DNA of 21,380 nucleotides from positions 15,001-36,380 of the forward strand of contig CAJNDS010001076.1 in assembly GCA_905221605.1 (NCBI GenBank). Reading direction: 5' to 3'. A model generated the notes under the pieces. It saw nothing but the letters and a program-made list of their open reading frames with translations. It did not search any database and was not told where the DNA came from. Shown here one piece after another: positions 7,701 through 16,339 of this stretch; the stretch's first letter is position 1, and the number at the start of each line of letters is the position of its first letter. This stretch comes from Symbiodinium natans. Taxonomy: Eukaryota; Sar; Dinophyceae; Suessiales; Symbiodiniaceae. The position numbers were made by a program, and so were the translations under genes.

Positions 7701-10700
7701 CCAAAAGGAGGCAAGCCGAACATTGCAGCGGCTACAGTAGAAACCCCAGGACCTGTCATCGCCGAAGTTGCTACAAACGCATCTACACATAGCGGAAACA
7801 CCTCCGCAGCTGCAGGGACATCCGCAGAGCAAGAAGCTGGTCGGGTCTTGAAAGGGATTCGTTTGGCATGTCTTCAGGGGCCCGGAGTGGCATCCTTGCA
7901 GGATGGGGGGAGTCCGGTTTCGTTTGGTCCGGTTTCGTTTGGTGCTTCAACTTCGGATTTGAAGGTCAGTTGTGGTCCGGGGGGAATTGGGGAGGTTGCT
8001 TCGAATTTACAGGAATCACCTAGAAGTAGTGAGGGCGGGGTTCCGAAATGGACTCGCTCAAGGGCAGATGTTCGGTTAGAGCCGCAAGGGACCGTTCATC
8101 CAGATTGGCTAGAGCCGGAAGGGGCCAATCGCCTGAGCTGGCTAGAGCCAGATGGGGCCAGCGAGAGCAGGGATCGGCTAGAGCCGGATGGAGCCGACAT
8201 GGGTGATTTCCGTGAATTGAAGCTTCCAGGGTTTGAAAAGGATGTTCCTAGGTTCTGTACGTTTGGTGTAGAGGTTGTTGTTGGTGAAGATGAGCGTATT
8301 TCAGTTGCAGAAGCTTTCTTGGATTCAGGCGCGACTCATGTGTACCGATATGCGCAAGTCAGAGAGTATCAATCTGCAGTGGCCTGTGACATTATGCTTC
8401 CGGTAGGTCTATCTGTAGGGCGAATGTCATCAAAGGGGTCCTTGCTTTCCATGGACACGAAGCCTGCGGTAATCCCTCTGGGAAAGGTGGTTGAGGTCCT
8501 AGGATGTGAAGTCCGTTGGGATTTTCAGGGACCACTTGTCAAGCATCCACTAAGAGGGCTTTTGGGTGTAAGGACTGTTCATGGCAGGATGGTCCTAGGA
8601 GTAGCAGATGCCCGAGCTCTGGTCGATGAACTAGAGACTGCGTGGGAGCTAGGGGTTACTCGTGAAGATCCAAGCCCATCGTTGCGGGTAGTGGAATCTG
8701 CGGGGAGCCAAGGGCAACCGTGCGTGTCTGTGAGATTTCTGAAAGCGGAAGAAAACACCTTGGGACTAATCGATGGCGGGGCTACTAACGCGCTTCGTCA
8801 AGGATCTGCCAAGGAGCTTCAGCAGGCTAGTGTAGTAAAAGTGGAGTTGGCTGCTGGACAAACTGAGCTTCGGATGAATGAGCAAGGCACCCTGCTCACT
8901 GCGCATAGGGTCACTCCGATACTGCCTCTAGGACCCGCGATTGAGTGTCTGGGTATGGTTTTAGAGTGGTCAACAGAGGGGATTCGCCTGACTCACCCTA
9001 CGAGAGGTGAGCTTCCGGTTACCTTGGTCAAGGGTTGTCCTATGATCGCTCAAGAGTTGCTGATGGACTTGATTCTGGAATTGGAGGACAAGATCAGAGT
9101 CAGGGAACTGAGAGTCAAGGCTATGCAGTTAAGTGAGAGTCCGGATTTTGAGATCCAAGGGTCTTTGAAGGAGGCTCTAAATGCCTGTAGGGGAGATGCC
9201 AAGAAAGAGTCAGTCGTTCTGGCTGCGTACGCTAAGAAGATCTTCCCGGAGGTGCCTCACGACATCCTTCAGCAGGTCGCTCCTTTGCAGGTGAACCCTG
9301 AAACCAACGATGCCCAAACAACAGGTCTGAATCGCAGGGCTCGACGTAGGCTAAAGAAAGCGCAACGGGTGCTGGTACATCTGTTCTCGGGGCAACAATC
9401 CTGGAAGGCTAAGCATGATGAGGCCTTTCTAGAGGTAGAATTGAATCGGGGAAGGGACTTGTTTAACGAGTCTCTCTATTCGTATGTACTTCAAGAGATC
9501 CTGTCTGGCAAAGTAAAAGGGATACTGGGTGGTCCTCCGTGTAGGACGATGTCACGGTCTAGGGCTAGGTCTCCGGGACCACGCGTTTTGAGGGCGAGAC
9601 ATGGAATCGAGCGGTTCGGACTAGAGGGATTGACAGGTAAGGAGAGGACTTTGGCGATTCGAGATACCGTACTAATCTTGAGAATGCTCTTCTTGATGCA
9701 TGTGACTCAGGAGGTTCAGGAAGGGAATGCGTATCTTGGGTTTGAGCACCCCAGGGATCCTGCGGAGCTGGATCCTTCCCCTGAGGCACAAGCGTTGCCA
9801 TCGCTTTGGGAATGGCCTGAAATCAAAGGGTTAGGGCTGTATAAAGTACGGTTTGACCAGGGCGCTTTAGGGCATGACCATGTAAAACCATCGGTCTTTG
9901 CAACGTCCTCGTGGATGGTAGCCGAAGAACTTTCCGACAAGGTTGTTCCTCCGACCGCGCGGTGGATCTCTACCTCTAGTGACACAGAGTCCTTAAGAGA
10001 AAGGATGGAGCGCACAAGTAAGGCCTCGAAATGGGCGCCGGGATTGGTATCCATTCTTCAGCGAGGGTGGGAGTTGTGGTCTAGTAGCAGAGAAGAAAAT
10101 GTGAATGCGGTAAGGGACAGGATTCGGCTTTTGTCCGGGCTCATGATAGATGAAGGAATGGACCCTGAAGTAGTGCGCAGAATCTGTAGCGAGCTGAATC
10201 CTCCTTTCCCTAGAGTATCCCGCCTTAAACCGAAGGAGCAGTCCTTTAAAGAACATTGCCAACGTGGGCACGCTCCATGGCGGGGTGACTGCCGAGCCTG
10301 CCTAGAATCGGCAGCATTCCACCATCCTTGCCGTCGTAGAAAGCATGCGCATATGTTTTCCCTTTGCGTAGATCTTACGGGTCCTTATACTAAAGGTTCA
10401 GATCAGGAGGGCATTGCGCGGTATGCAGTCGTAGGAGTATACACCTTCCCAAGATTCTGGAAAAATGGTGAGCCAGTTGAAGATGACGGACGTGGGGTAG
10501 GTGTTATCTCTGAAAACGAGGGAGACAAAGAGGATATGGGCAAAGCGGGAGAGCAGGACGAGCCAATACCAAACCCAGATGAGTGGGCAGAAATTGAAGG
10601 CGAAGAGGAGCCTGCGGCAGATCCACTTCCGGCAGATGTGGACGAGGTAAAGAAAGAGGAGCGTAGATGGAAAGCCATTTGTGAGGCCTCACTGGACCCT

Positions 10701-12647
10701 CTGCCGGCGATCAGGATTCCGTTTCTAATTCCGGTGTACAAAAAGAGTCCGAAACAGGTCACTGAAGCCGTGGCTCGTATCTTCATAAGGTTAAAGACTT
10801 TAGGACTACCTCTTCACCGAGTCCATAGCGACCGCGGAGCGGAATTCGTTAACAAGACCTTCTTATCATGGTGTAGGGCGAGAGACCTGCATGTCACGAC
10901 AACTGCAGCAGATCTCCCTCAGTCCAACGGCCTTGCGGAGCGCTTCATAGGCCTTATCAAACGACAAGCCCGATCCCTTCTACACTCTGTAGGTGCTAGG
11001 TCTAGCGACTGGCCTCATGCGATGAGATACTCGGTCGAAACAATGTATGATGAAGCAATGAGGGGCCTGGGTGTGATTCCTAAAAGGCAACAGCTTCCCT
11101 TTGGCGCGAATATCTATGTCAGGGAACGTACCTGGAGGTGGGCATCATGGACAGCGAGAGCAGTTCAGGCCACCGTCCTGGCGCCGTCGGAGCATGTCTC
11201 AAAGGGTTGGGTGGTGCGAGTGACCCGCCCTGATGGAACCCCAGTACTCCTAATAACTACTTTAGCTTATCAAAAGGTTAGGGAGCCGGAACCGTTGAAT
11301 GCACCTCCAGAAGCAGCAGAACAGCCTAGTGAGGCCTTTCCGGTGGACAGTCCGGCTGCTGGTAGTAGACCTAAAGCGCCACGTCCACTAGGAGGTTTCA
11401 TTACGGGCCGTGAGAGTAGGGTGCCTTCTGAAGCCGAGCCTCCGTTGCCTCCACCAGCTGATGCACCAAGTGTCCCCCGTCGACGTATCAGGGCCAAAGG
11501 AGGGTTGCGCCGCCTAGTGCCGCAAGGGGGAGGACCTGAAATGTTGGGAATGTTGCAGAAGTTAAAGAGTCTTGGAGTCAGCTGGGTGGATGAGGATGAG
11601 AATCATTCGGGATCGGGGGAGTCGGAGGACGAGGAGTCGGGTCATACGATCTTGTTTGCACTTCCAGTAGAAGAAAGCTCATTCAAGGTGTGTCATGTTG
11701 AAGCCGTAGATGGGGTGGAACAAGAAGCCAAACTCCTTAGAGAACAGGGAGCTATGTCAAGGAGAGCGGTTTGTGATTTGGTACTTCGGAGTAAGTGGCC
11801 TTCGTGTAGAAATCACAGGAGGGCCGATAAGACAACGCATGAAAAGGGTAGGCTAGCGGTTCTTGGTGCTTTTGCTCACGGGGGTATTTATGGAGTCACC
11901 CAGGTAACGCACCAAAAGCCAGAAATGGTAAAAACCCTGAACGTGTATCTCCGTCAAGAAGTCCCAGATGCCACCTATACTGCGATCCTGGTTAGTCAGA
12001 GGGGTCCTTCAGAATGGCACCGAGATGTCAACAATGCGGAAGGGTCCATCAACTGGGTAGTTCCATTAGGAGATTTTCAAGGTGGCGAAATTAGAGTGTT
12101 ACCTGAAGGGCTAAGAACCGATGAAGCTGATGTAGATGAGCATATGGGCATCTTGTACCCCCCAGCAAATCATCCAGTGTCATTCAATCCCAAAAGGAGA
12201 CACAAGGTTCTTCCTCATACCGGGAATCGTCTCGTCTTGGTTGCCTATACACCTCGAGGATGGACTCGTCTTCCAGAGTCGACGATAAAGGAACTTCGGG
12301 AGCTTGGGTTTCCGGTTCCTCCGCTGCCTAAGGGATCCGAGCCAGTAGTCAGAGCTGTTTCAGTAGCCTATGTCGGCGACGACAGTAGTGAAGGCGATGG
12401 TGGCTTAGGCTGCACCATTGTAGATGACCAGCAGTATGCCATGGATGAGAAGTTGGTAGAAATGCTGCAAGCTGACCTTTACTTCCTCTCACGGGTCTTT
12501 TCTTGGGAGTGTCAGTTGGCGTCCGAAACGCTGAGGGAAGCCGGGCCGTCAAACTGCCCAAGCATGTGCTACATCAACATGTTGGACTCGCAAAATCCAA
12601 GAGCTGCAAGAGGAGTTGCTGTGGATCGATTCCGGGACAAAGCTTGA
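4731..12647 (+). CDS. Gag-protease-methyltransferase-like-integrase-oxygenase-like polyprotein
   Basis: 2638 aa from ATG 4731, 113 nt after the 5' LTR. Residues about 115-180 are rich in RSLD/GSLDP repeats; 289-316 may form a coiled coil; 624-850 resemble a capsid-type Gag core. A CCCH zinc finger follows (C915, C924, C930, H934), then a CCHC-like knuckle (C945, C948, H957, C962) and KG-rich basic stretches. LEPDGA-type repeats occupy 1116-1155. Two retropepsin-like domains follow: DSGAT at D1198 and DGGAT at D1348. Residues 1545-1745 resemble a cytosine-C5 methyltransferase (FSG 1552-1554, GGPPC with C1604, FEHP 1671-1674). The integrase has an H-x4-H-x6-C-x2-C finger and catalytic D1881, D2034 and E2070 (35 residues between the last two), with an acidic insert between the aspartates. 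Residues about 2320-2515 resemble a 2-oxoglutarate/Fe(II) oxygenase (H2430-x-D2432, H2491, R2500). The frame closes just where reverse transcriptase should begin. Confidence 0.93.
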   Translation: MDLSMRRGRSPAGQTGQTPSSMGTASRMASPPATPAEISREVRVDETSLEPSYDTSQQIQGGEALQLGRSEASTGQGPRGQGPSNSENAQHFSLNEAWEAAQQQEEISVNDARERNRTMRSLDQNDGDNMQIHRQRSLDRDNDETATSLRQTISGSPGPGSLDPDASRRGSLDPTSDPRGGQSSWNALEALRSSLRSVGLGTRSDEQNLAVAGRAQQGPEERMSPLPLAGACVGTGPLAVRETPQTQGALAAQDLAQVGSRGLGVRGVEGLLYRDPMSHSGQSRHSGSELAQLVEGMSQMQGLLQGVHARLQSLEEARSVGSGGSRNTYSLGRVDMEALRAHFGALEMDPSAPRNPPVAPGLDGRELATPEHPVEAYPIPLHDRTSQASSPIATRPVEQHFIGSPDSFGSQPHAPLTSTFQRPLMHLWEIDAGVGLRSRESASDGSLDLWGQSRGDKGIGKGNPEPRSPAPLQAPINSSLQGQVGPSIPPDPVPTVAQRTAPAQELTVWIGDVEYEVGFEGGRATVKGRVDRGLDFGCSRPAYRPPSPPPRPPQTTPPPSPPAHVPFVHQEMTASSSQQAFVPGASVPVLSMYPRPLMESMPDMRAHDDARAYAPDRSREIMLPTLEITPEEGPLAVGDWLTLIAPLISDLAPAASTWWGLVAAEADRRYKVWLQSPPLERAALKGALPENLQEPRYMRLEQRTVSMLIKALPKDLSEELISQGDLTTVGVLFRVLIKGQPGGAKERQLILSYLHNPGVASSPSDANLKLRRWSRWASRGRQLGISMPDPSLLLKGIDSLMAGVLKSYTQASFRLSFVRVQSSLDHAPTLESVLSYLKHVQAEAELLEYGLESDPKKPRVAKATETDDVASPNAPNNPRKGSPKGKPKGKPKGKDQGGSGGSGGTREGQENKPTCKGYLTPRGCAFGDNCRNLHDFAEAARQQVCYACGATDPATNHRRPECPTLQGPQFKKGDKGGKGGKGNKGNKGGPPKGGKPNIAAATVETPGPVIAEVATNASTHSGNTSAAAGTSAEQEAGRVLKGIRLACLQGPGVASLQDGGSPVSFGPVSFGASTSDLKVSCGPGGIGEVASNLQESPRSSEGGVPKWTRSRADVRLEPQGTVHPDWLEPEGANRLSWLEPDGASESRDRLEPDGADMGDFRELKLPGFEKDVPRFCTFGVEVVVGEDERISVAEAFLDSGATHVYRYAQVREYQSAVACDIMLPVGLSVGRMSSKGSLLSMDTKPAVIPLGKVVEVLGCEVRWDFQGPLVKHPLRGLLGVRTVHGRMVLGVADARALVDELETAWELGVTREDPSPSLRVVESAGSQGQPCVSVRFLKAEENTLGLIDGGATNALRQGSAKELQQASVVKVELAAGQTELRMNEQGTLLTAHRVTPILPLGPAIECLGMVLEWSTEGIRLTHPTRGELPVTLVKGCPMIAQELLMDLILELEDKIRVRELRVKAMQLSESPDFEIQGSLKEALNACRGDAKKESVVLAAYAKKIFPEVPHDILQQVAPLQVNPETNDAQTTGLNRRARRRLKKAQRVLVHLFSGQQSWKAKHDEAFLEVELNRGRDLFNESLYSYVLQEILSGKVKGILGGPPCRTMSRSRARSPGPRVLRARHGIERFGLEGLTGKERTLAIRDTVLILRMLFLMHVTQEVQEGNAYLGFEHPRDPAELDPSPEAQALPSLWEWPEIKGLGLYKVRFDQGALGHDHVKPSVFATSSWMVAEELSDKVVPPTARWISTSSDTESLRERMERTSKASKWAPGLVSILQRGWELWSSSREENVNAVRDRIRLLSGLMIDEGMDPEVVRRICSELNPPFPRVSRLKPKEQSFKEHCQRGHAPWRGDCRACLESAAFHHPCRRRKHAHMFSLCVDLTGPYTKGSDQEGIARYAVVGVYTFPRFWKNGEPVEDDGRGVGVISENEGDKEDMGKAGEQDEPIPNPDEWAEIEGEEEPAADPLPADVDEVKKEERRWKAICEASLDPLPAIRIPFLIPVYKKSPKQVTEAVARIFIRLKTLGLPLHRVHSDRGAEFVNKTFLSWCRARDLHVTTTAADLPQSNGLAERFIGLIKRQARSLLHSVGARSSDWPHAMRYSVETMYDEAMRGLGVIPKRQQLPFGANIYVRERTWRWASWTARAVQATVLAPSEHVSKGWVVRVTRPDGTPVLLITTLAYQKVREPEPLNAPPEAAEQPSEAFPVDSPAAGSRPKAPRPLGGFITGRESRVPSEAEPPLPPPADAPSVPRRRIRAKGGLRRLVPQGGGPEMLGMLQKLKSLGVSWVDEDENHSGSGESEDEESGHTILFALPVEESSFKVCHVEAVDGVEQEAKLLREQGAMSRRAVCDLVLRSKWPSCRNHRRADKTTHEKGRLAVLGAFAHGGIYGVTQVTHQKPEMVKTLNVYLRQEVPDATYTAILVSQRGPSEWHRDVNNAEGSINWVVPLGDFQGGEIRVLPEGLRTDEADVDEHMGILYPPANHPVSFNPKRRHKVLPHTGNRLVLVAYTPRGWTRLPESTIKELRELGFPVPPLPKGSEPVVRAVSVAYVGDDSSEGDGGLGCTIVDDQQYAMDEKLVEMLQADLYFLSRVFSWECQLASETLREAGPSNCPSMCYINMLDSQNPRAARGVAVDRFRDKA

Positions 12648-15600
12648 TGGCACTGTCAGCGGGCATGATGACGAGAGGCTAGCCAAGGCTATGATAAGGA
12701 CACTAGCAGTGAAGGAAAGCGAGAAGGGCCCACAAGAAGAAAGTGAGCCAGAGGTGTTCCTGCAGGCTAGGACTATCGACCCGCAGCAAGCAGCGGGCGA
12801 ACTTGAAAAGTGGGTCCCCCCACTGTTGGACGAATACACTGGGTTACGCTTTCAATATGAAGCCATCTACCCCATCGACGTGAACCAGTTGTGTGAGGAA
12901 GATGTGCAGAGTGGAGCAATAGAAATCCTACCTGCAAAGGTGGTGTTCACGAGAAAGCCACCGGTGGGAAAAAGACGCGCGCGCATAGTGGCGTGCGGAA
13001 ACTTTCAGCAGAAGACCTGGAGCGATCAAGTTGCAGTTGCTCGTCGAGAGGTATACGCCTCTGGGCTAGACACCATCGCGTTGAGAATCCAGTTGCGACA
13101 GGCGTCTCTATGTGGGTGGACCGCTGCAATCCTAGACATAAGAAAAGCCTTCCTGTATGCGCCGCTGCACGAACGGAAGGGAAAAGGAAAACGCATAATC
13201 TTGATGCCGCCTAAAATACTGGTCAAGGCCAAGATAATCCCACCGTCGGAGCGATGGGTTATCCAGAGAGCACTATACGGCTTGGACTTAAGCCCGGCGG
13301 CATGGAGCCGACACCGTGACAAATGTCTTTCTCAGCTGAAGTGGGCCTTCGAGGGTTTGGAGTACAGACTAACACAGAGCGATTCCGAACCGTCTCTTTG
13401 GAAAATCCAGGATTCCAGCAACGCTTTGAAGGGGCTCATTGGCGTATATGTTGACGATATGCTCTTGAGTGCTTGCAGAGGCTTATTGGAATCAGTGGCA
13501 GGGGCCATTCAGACGCTTTGGGAGACCAGCGACATTAAGTTTGCGGAGGACGGTTTGCACTTTCTTGGTGTTGATATCCGGCTGCACAATGGTAGGTATT
13601 ACCTAACACAAGTGAGCTATGTCACCGAGTTGCTGAACAGGCATCCCGAAATTGAGGGGACTGCGTCGACGCCGTATCCAGCTGAGAAGGATCAGGAGAC
13701 CCAAGAAGAGAATATCCAGATGGAGTCGGTTCGCTTAGTGCAGGGGCTGATTGGAGAATTAACGTGGTTGGCCACGAAAACAAGGTTGGATATCGCGTGG
13801 GCGGTGAACCGTGCTTCTCAGCTTTCTAGCAAGCGTCCTAGCAGGGCGATTGCAGTGTGCCAAAACATCGTGCGATATCTCCGAGGAAAGCCGGATTTGG
13901 GCCTGGTGTACGGGCCGAAGCCTGCGCAGGGCGTGAAGGTCGAAATGACGGAGGGGACTCTAGAAGTCGCCACAGACGCGTCGTTTGCACCGCTGGGCGA
14001 AAAGTCACAAACCGGTGTGGTGTTAAAATGGGCCGGCGCTGTCATCGGCTGGGTTTCCTCAAAGCAGACGTTCGTCTGCCTGAGTTCGGCAGAAGCTGAG
14101 CTATATGCGGCCATGGAAGGTATGGTCATGACAGACAGTGTCAGTGACCTGGTACGCGAACTAGTAGGGCAGGTGGCGCCAGCTCTCTATTCGGACAACG
14201 TTGCATGCACTTGCTTGATCGCTCTCCCGGCGGGCTCATGGAGAACCCGTCATTTGAGACTTCGCGCGAGAAGATTGCACGAGAGAATAGAGAATGAGGA
14301 GCTTCAATGTTTTCACCTACCAGGGGAGGTCATGACCGCGGACCTATTAACCAAGTCGCTTTCGTCTCAGAGGATGCAGAAGCTACTTGACTTGGCTGGA
14401 GTCGTCCAGTTGTCCCATGTCTTAAGATGCGCCGTGGTGGTGCTGAGCATCTCCAGAGCGCAAGCTCAGCCATCTGAAGATGAAGAAGATGAAGCGTCAT
14501 GGGTTCCACTTCTGCTAGTAATGGGGTTCACGGTCTTAATCGCAAGACTTTTGGAACTGTGTTTGCGATGGTGTTGGAGTCAAGGGGCAAGGAGACTTAG
14601 AGATCTTCAGGGGCCACCTGAGAACGGAGAACTAGTAGGGTCTGTTCTAGAACAAGTATCTTCGCAGGGAGCTGTAGACGGGTCTGAGGTGACAGTAGTC
14701 GCTTTTGGGGATGACGTTGGACTGGTAGGGCCAGAGGATCAGGTCGAAGTTGTGGCTGCGGACTTGATCGCTAGGGCGCTAGAAGAAGAAGAACGAGCCT
14801 TGTTTCATAGGTGGTATGCTCTATATGTTGAGCCCTATGATCCCTACGACCCGTTGTTAGATGAGTCCCCATCCCGCAGAGCCTCTCTTGAAGACATTTG
14901 GTCGGAACCTCAAAGCCCAAATCCCGAACCTGAAATAGGACAGGGGTCTAGGACCGGGGGAGTAGAACTGTCTCAGGCGGCAGGGCCTAAAACTAAAGCT
15001 CCAGATCCTAAGTCAAGTACCCAAACTTCCTTTCAGGGGCACCATCCCTCGTTGAGTTCTGGGCTTTCGGAAGAGTCTCTGGTTTCGGGTGGGAGTCTTG
15101 AAGTAGACCCTAAGAGTAAGCCTCCTGCACCAAAACCGCCCCCGGATGGTTGGTTGGGAACCGTTGTAAAAAGGCCTCCGCCCGTGACATCGCAGTCTGT
15201 AGCTATCCCTATCCCTAAGCCGAAACTACCGCCTGAAGGTTGGTTGGGAACTGTTGCCCCAAAGCATCCAACCGCGAAGGCACAGTCTGTAGGTGTCCCA
15301 AAGTCTCCTCCTGTTAAGCAACCCCCACCAGCTCCGAAATTGAACCCGCAAGCTCATCAGGACATGATATTAATCGCGCAGACACAAGAATTGATTCAGT
15401 GGGAGCTTCGCCGAAATCTCGGCCATCAGCCCATTGAAGGGCTCAGAGATAACTTCCACTACATTCCCGAACTTGGTCTGCTGATAAGATGGCATCCGAT
15501 GTGGCGCCAACAGTTCTTCGACCCAAGTCGGACAGCACTTCCGATATCACTAAGCAGGTTGGTTGGGGATCGTCGGTCTTTCTGTATCTTCAGGGATGGT

Positions 15601-15837
15601 ACCAGTGGCATTCTTGATGACAACTTCAGGGTCACGCGCCAAGGGGCGAACGTCTCAACGATGCAATGGCAGGGGAGAACTGAGTTCCTTGTAGCTCCTC
15701 CAACCCCTATAGCTCCTGTACCAAACCCTCCTCCAAGCAAATCGAAAGCCGCAGGTCCCAAACCAAAGTCTAAGCCGAAATCTCAACCGAAAGCCGAGCC
15801 GAAGCCGAAAACACCACCACGTCGCTTAACACAGTGA
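12616..15837 (+). CDS. Reverse transcriptase / RNase H with C-terminal extension
   Basis: This frame is +1 relative to the upstream polyprotein. It is open from 12535 and overlaps it by 113 nt. The nominal start at 12616 is TTG and the first ATG is 12691, so independent initiation is doubtful; a frameshift or broken fusion is likelier. Numbering from 12616: the copia-type reverse transcriptase has D174 (LDIRKAF) and YVDD at 278-281, with ALYGL nearby. RNase H has D454 (TDAS), E495 (SSAEAELYA), D527 (YSDN) and D576 (ADLLTK). Then comes an unusual tail. Residues 596-618 are hydrophobic and resemble a signal sequence ending AQAQ; an acidic stretch and a likely membrane helix (629-650) follow. 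A proline-rich region carries a repeated 30-residue unit with GWLGTV (845-850, 875-880). A compact unrecognised domain (910-1025) precedes a KPK-rich basic end. Confidence 0.93.
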   Translation: MLWIDSGTKLDGTVSGHDDERLAKAMIRTLAVKESEKGPQEESEPEVFLQARTIDPQQAAGELEKWVPPLLDEYTGLRFQYEAIYPIDVNQLCEEDVQSGAIEILPAKVVFTRKPPVGKRRARIVACGNFQQKTWSDQVAVARREVYASGLDTIALRIQLRQASLCGWTAAILDIRKAFLYAPLHERKGKGKRIILMPPKILVKAKIIPPSERWVIQRALYGLDLSPAAWSRHRDKCLSQLKWAFEGLEYRLTQSDSEPSLWKIQDSSNALKGLIGVYVDDMLLSACRGLLESVAGAIQTLWETSDIKFAEDGLHFLGVDIRLHNGRYYLTQVSYVTELLNRHPEIEGTASTPYPAEKDQETQEENIQMESVRLVQGLIGELTWLATKTRLDIAWAVNRASQLSSKRPSRAIAVCQNIVRYLRGKPDLGLVYGPKPAQGVKVEMTEGTLEVATDASFAPLGEKSQTGVVLKWAGAVIGWVSSKQTFVCLSSAEAELYAAMEGMVMTDSVSDLVRELVGQVAPALYSDNVACTCLIALPAGSWRTRHLRLRARRLHERIENEELQCFHLPGEVMTADLLTKSLSSQRMQKLLDLAGVVQLSHVLRCAVVVLSISRAQAQPSEDEEDEASWVPLLLVMGFTVLIARLLELCLRWCWSQGARRLRDLQGPPENGELVGSVLEQVSSQGAVDGSEVTVVAFGDDVGLVGPEDQVEVVAADLIARALEEEERALFHRWYALYVEPYDPYDPLLDESPSRRASLEDIWSEPQSPNPEPEIGQGSRTGGVELSQAAGPKTKAPDPKSSTQTSFQGHHPSLSSGLSEESLVSGGSLEVDPKSKPPAPKPPPDGWLGTVVKRPPPVTSQSVAIPIPKPKLPPEGWLGTVAPKHPTAKAQSVGVPKSPPVKQPPPAPKLNPQAHQDMILIAQTQELIQWELRRNLGHQPIEGLRDNFHYIPELGLLIRWHPMWRQQFFDPSRTALPISLSRLVGDRRSFCIFRDGTSGILDDNFRVTRQGANVSTMQWQGRTEFLVAPPTPIAPVPNPPPSKSKAAGPKPKSKPKSQPKAEPKPKTPPRRLTQ

Positions 15838-16329
15838 AGCGGAAACTGTAGACCTCAAACAAGGCGTACTCCTAGAAGTCCTGATTCCTAGTCTTAAGTG
15901 ATGTAGGTTTTGGGTGTTTAGATAGGGTTGACGGGGTAAGTTCTCCTTCCTTTGGGGCCAGTAGCGTCTTAAAGGGTTTTCTAGGTCCTATACTTGGTAC
16001 AGATAAGTATGTGGACACCGTCTTGCGTAAGCTGGTTTTCCGTAGTCTTGAGCGTCGCAGAGTGTTTGAAACCGCAGTATCGTTTAGAGCATCTTGATCG
16101 TAGGCAGCCGGTAAGTGCTGCTATTGTTTCCGAGAAGGGGAGCTCGCTGGACCTTTGGGATTCCTGTCCTGTCCTTAGGCGTCCCCCCGTAGATCTCCTT
16201 TAGATCTCCGTTGTTGGTGTTGTTACGCAGAAAAGGCCTTGAGCTTTGAGCACTCACTCCACGGCCTAACAACTACCTGGCCAAGTGTTTGAAAGAGTGG
16301 TGTGCCTTAGATATGAGTTTGCATGCTGC
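15838..16329 (+). other. 3' untranslated region of the retrotransposon
   Basis: This lies between the RNase H frame stop and the polypurine tract. The open frame at 15994-16203 has no recognisable protein character. No poly(A) signal is recognised. Confidence 0.6.
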
Positions 16330-16339
16330 AAAGGGGGAG
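16330..16339 (+). promoter_or_regulatory. Polypurine tract
   Basis: AAAGGGGGAG, all purine, ends at the base before the 3' LTR, as required for plus-strand priming. Confidence 0.88.

Noticed and set aside
12535-12660. An intron joining the two retrotransposon frames
   Set aside because: Retrotransposon genomes are reverse-transcribed RNA and coding character continues through the overlap, leaving no space for an intron.
12616-12690. Independent translation start for the reverse transcriptase frame
   Set aside because: Only a TTG is present at 12616, with no supporting context, and coding character extends upstream of it.
14401-15837. An envelope gene
   Set aside because: Hydrophobic segments are present, but there is no separate frame, cysteine-rich ectodomain or fusion-protein pattern.
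15994-16203. 69-aa frame in the retrotransposon 3' region
   Set aside because: No homology or motif, and it sits in the expected untranslated region.
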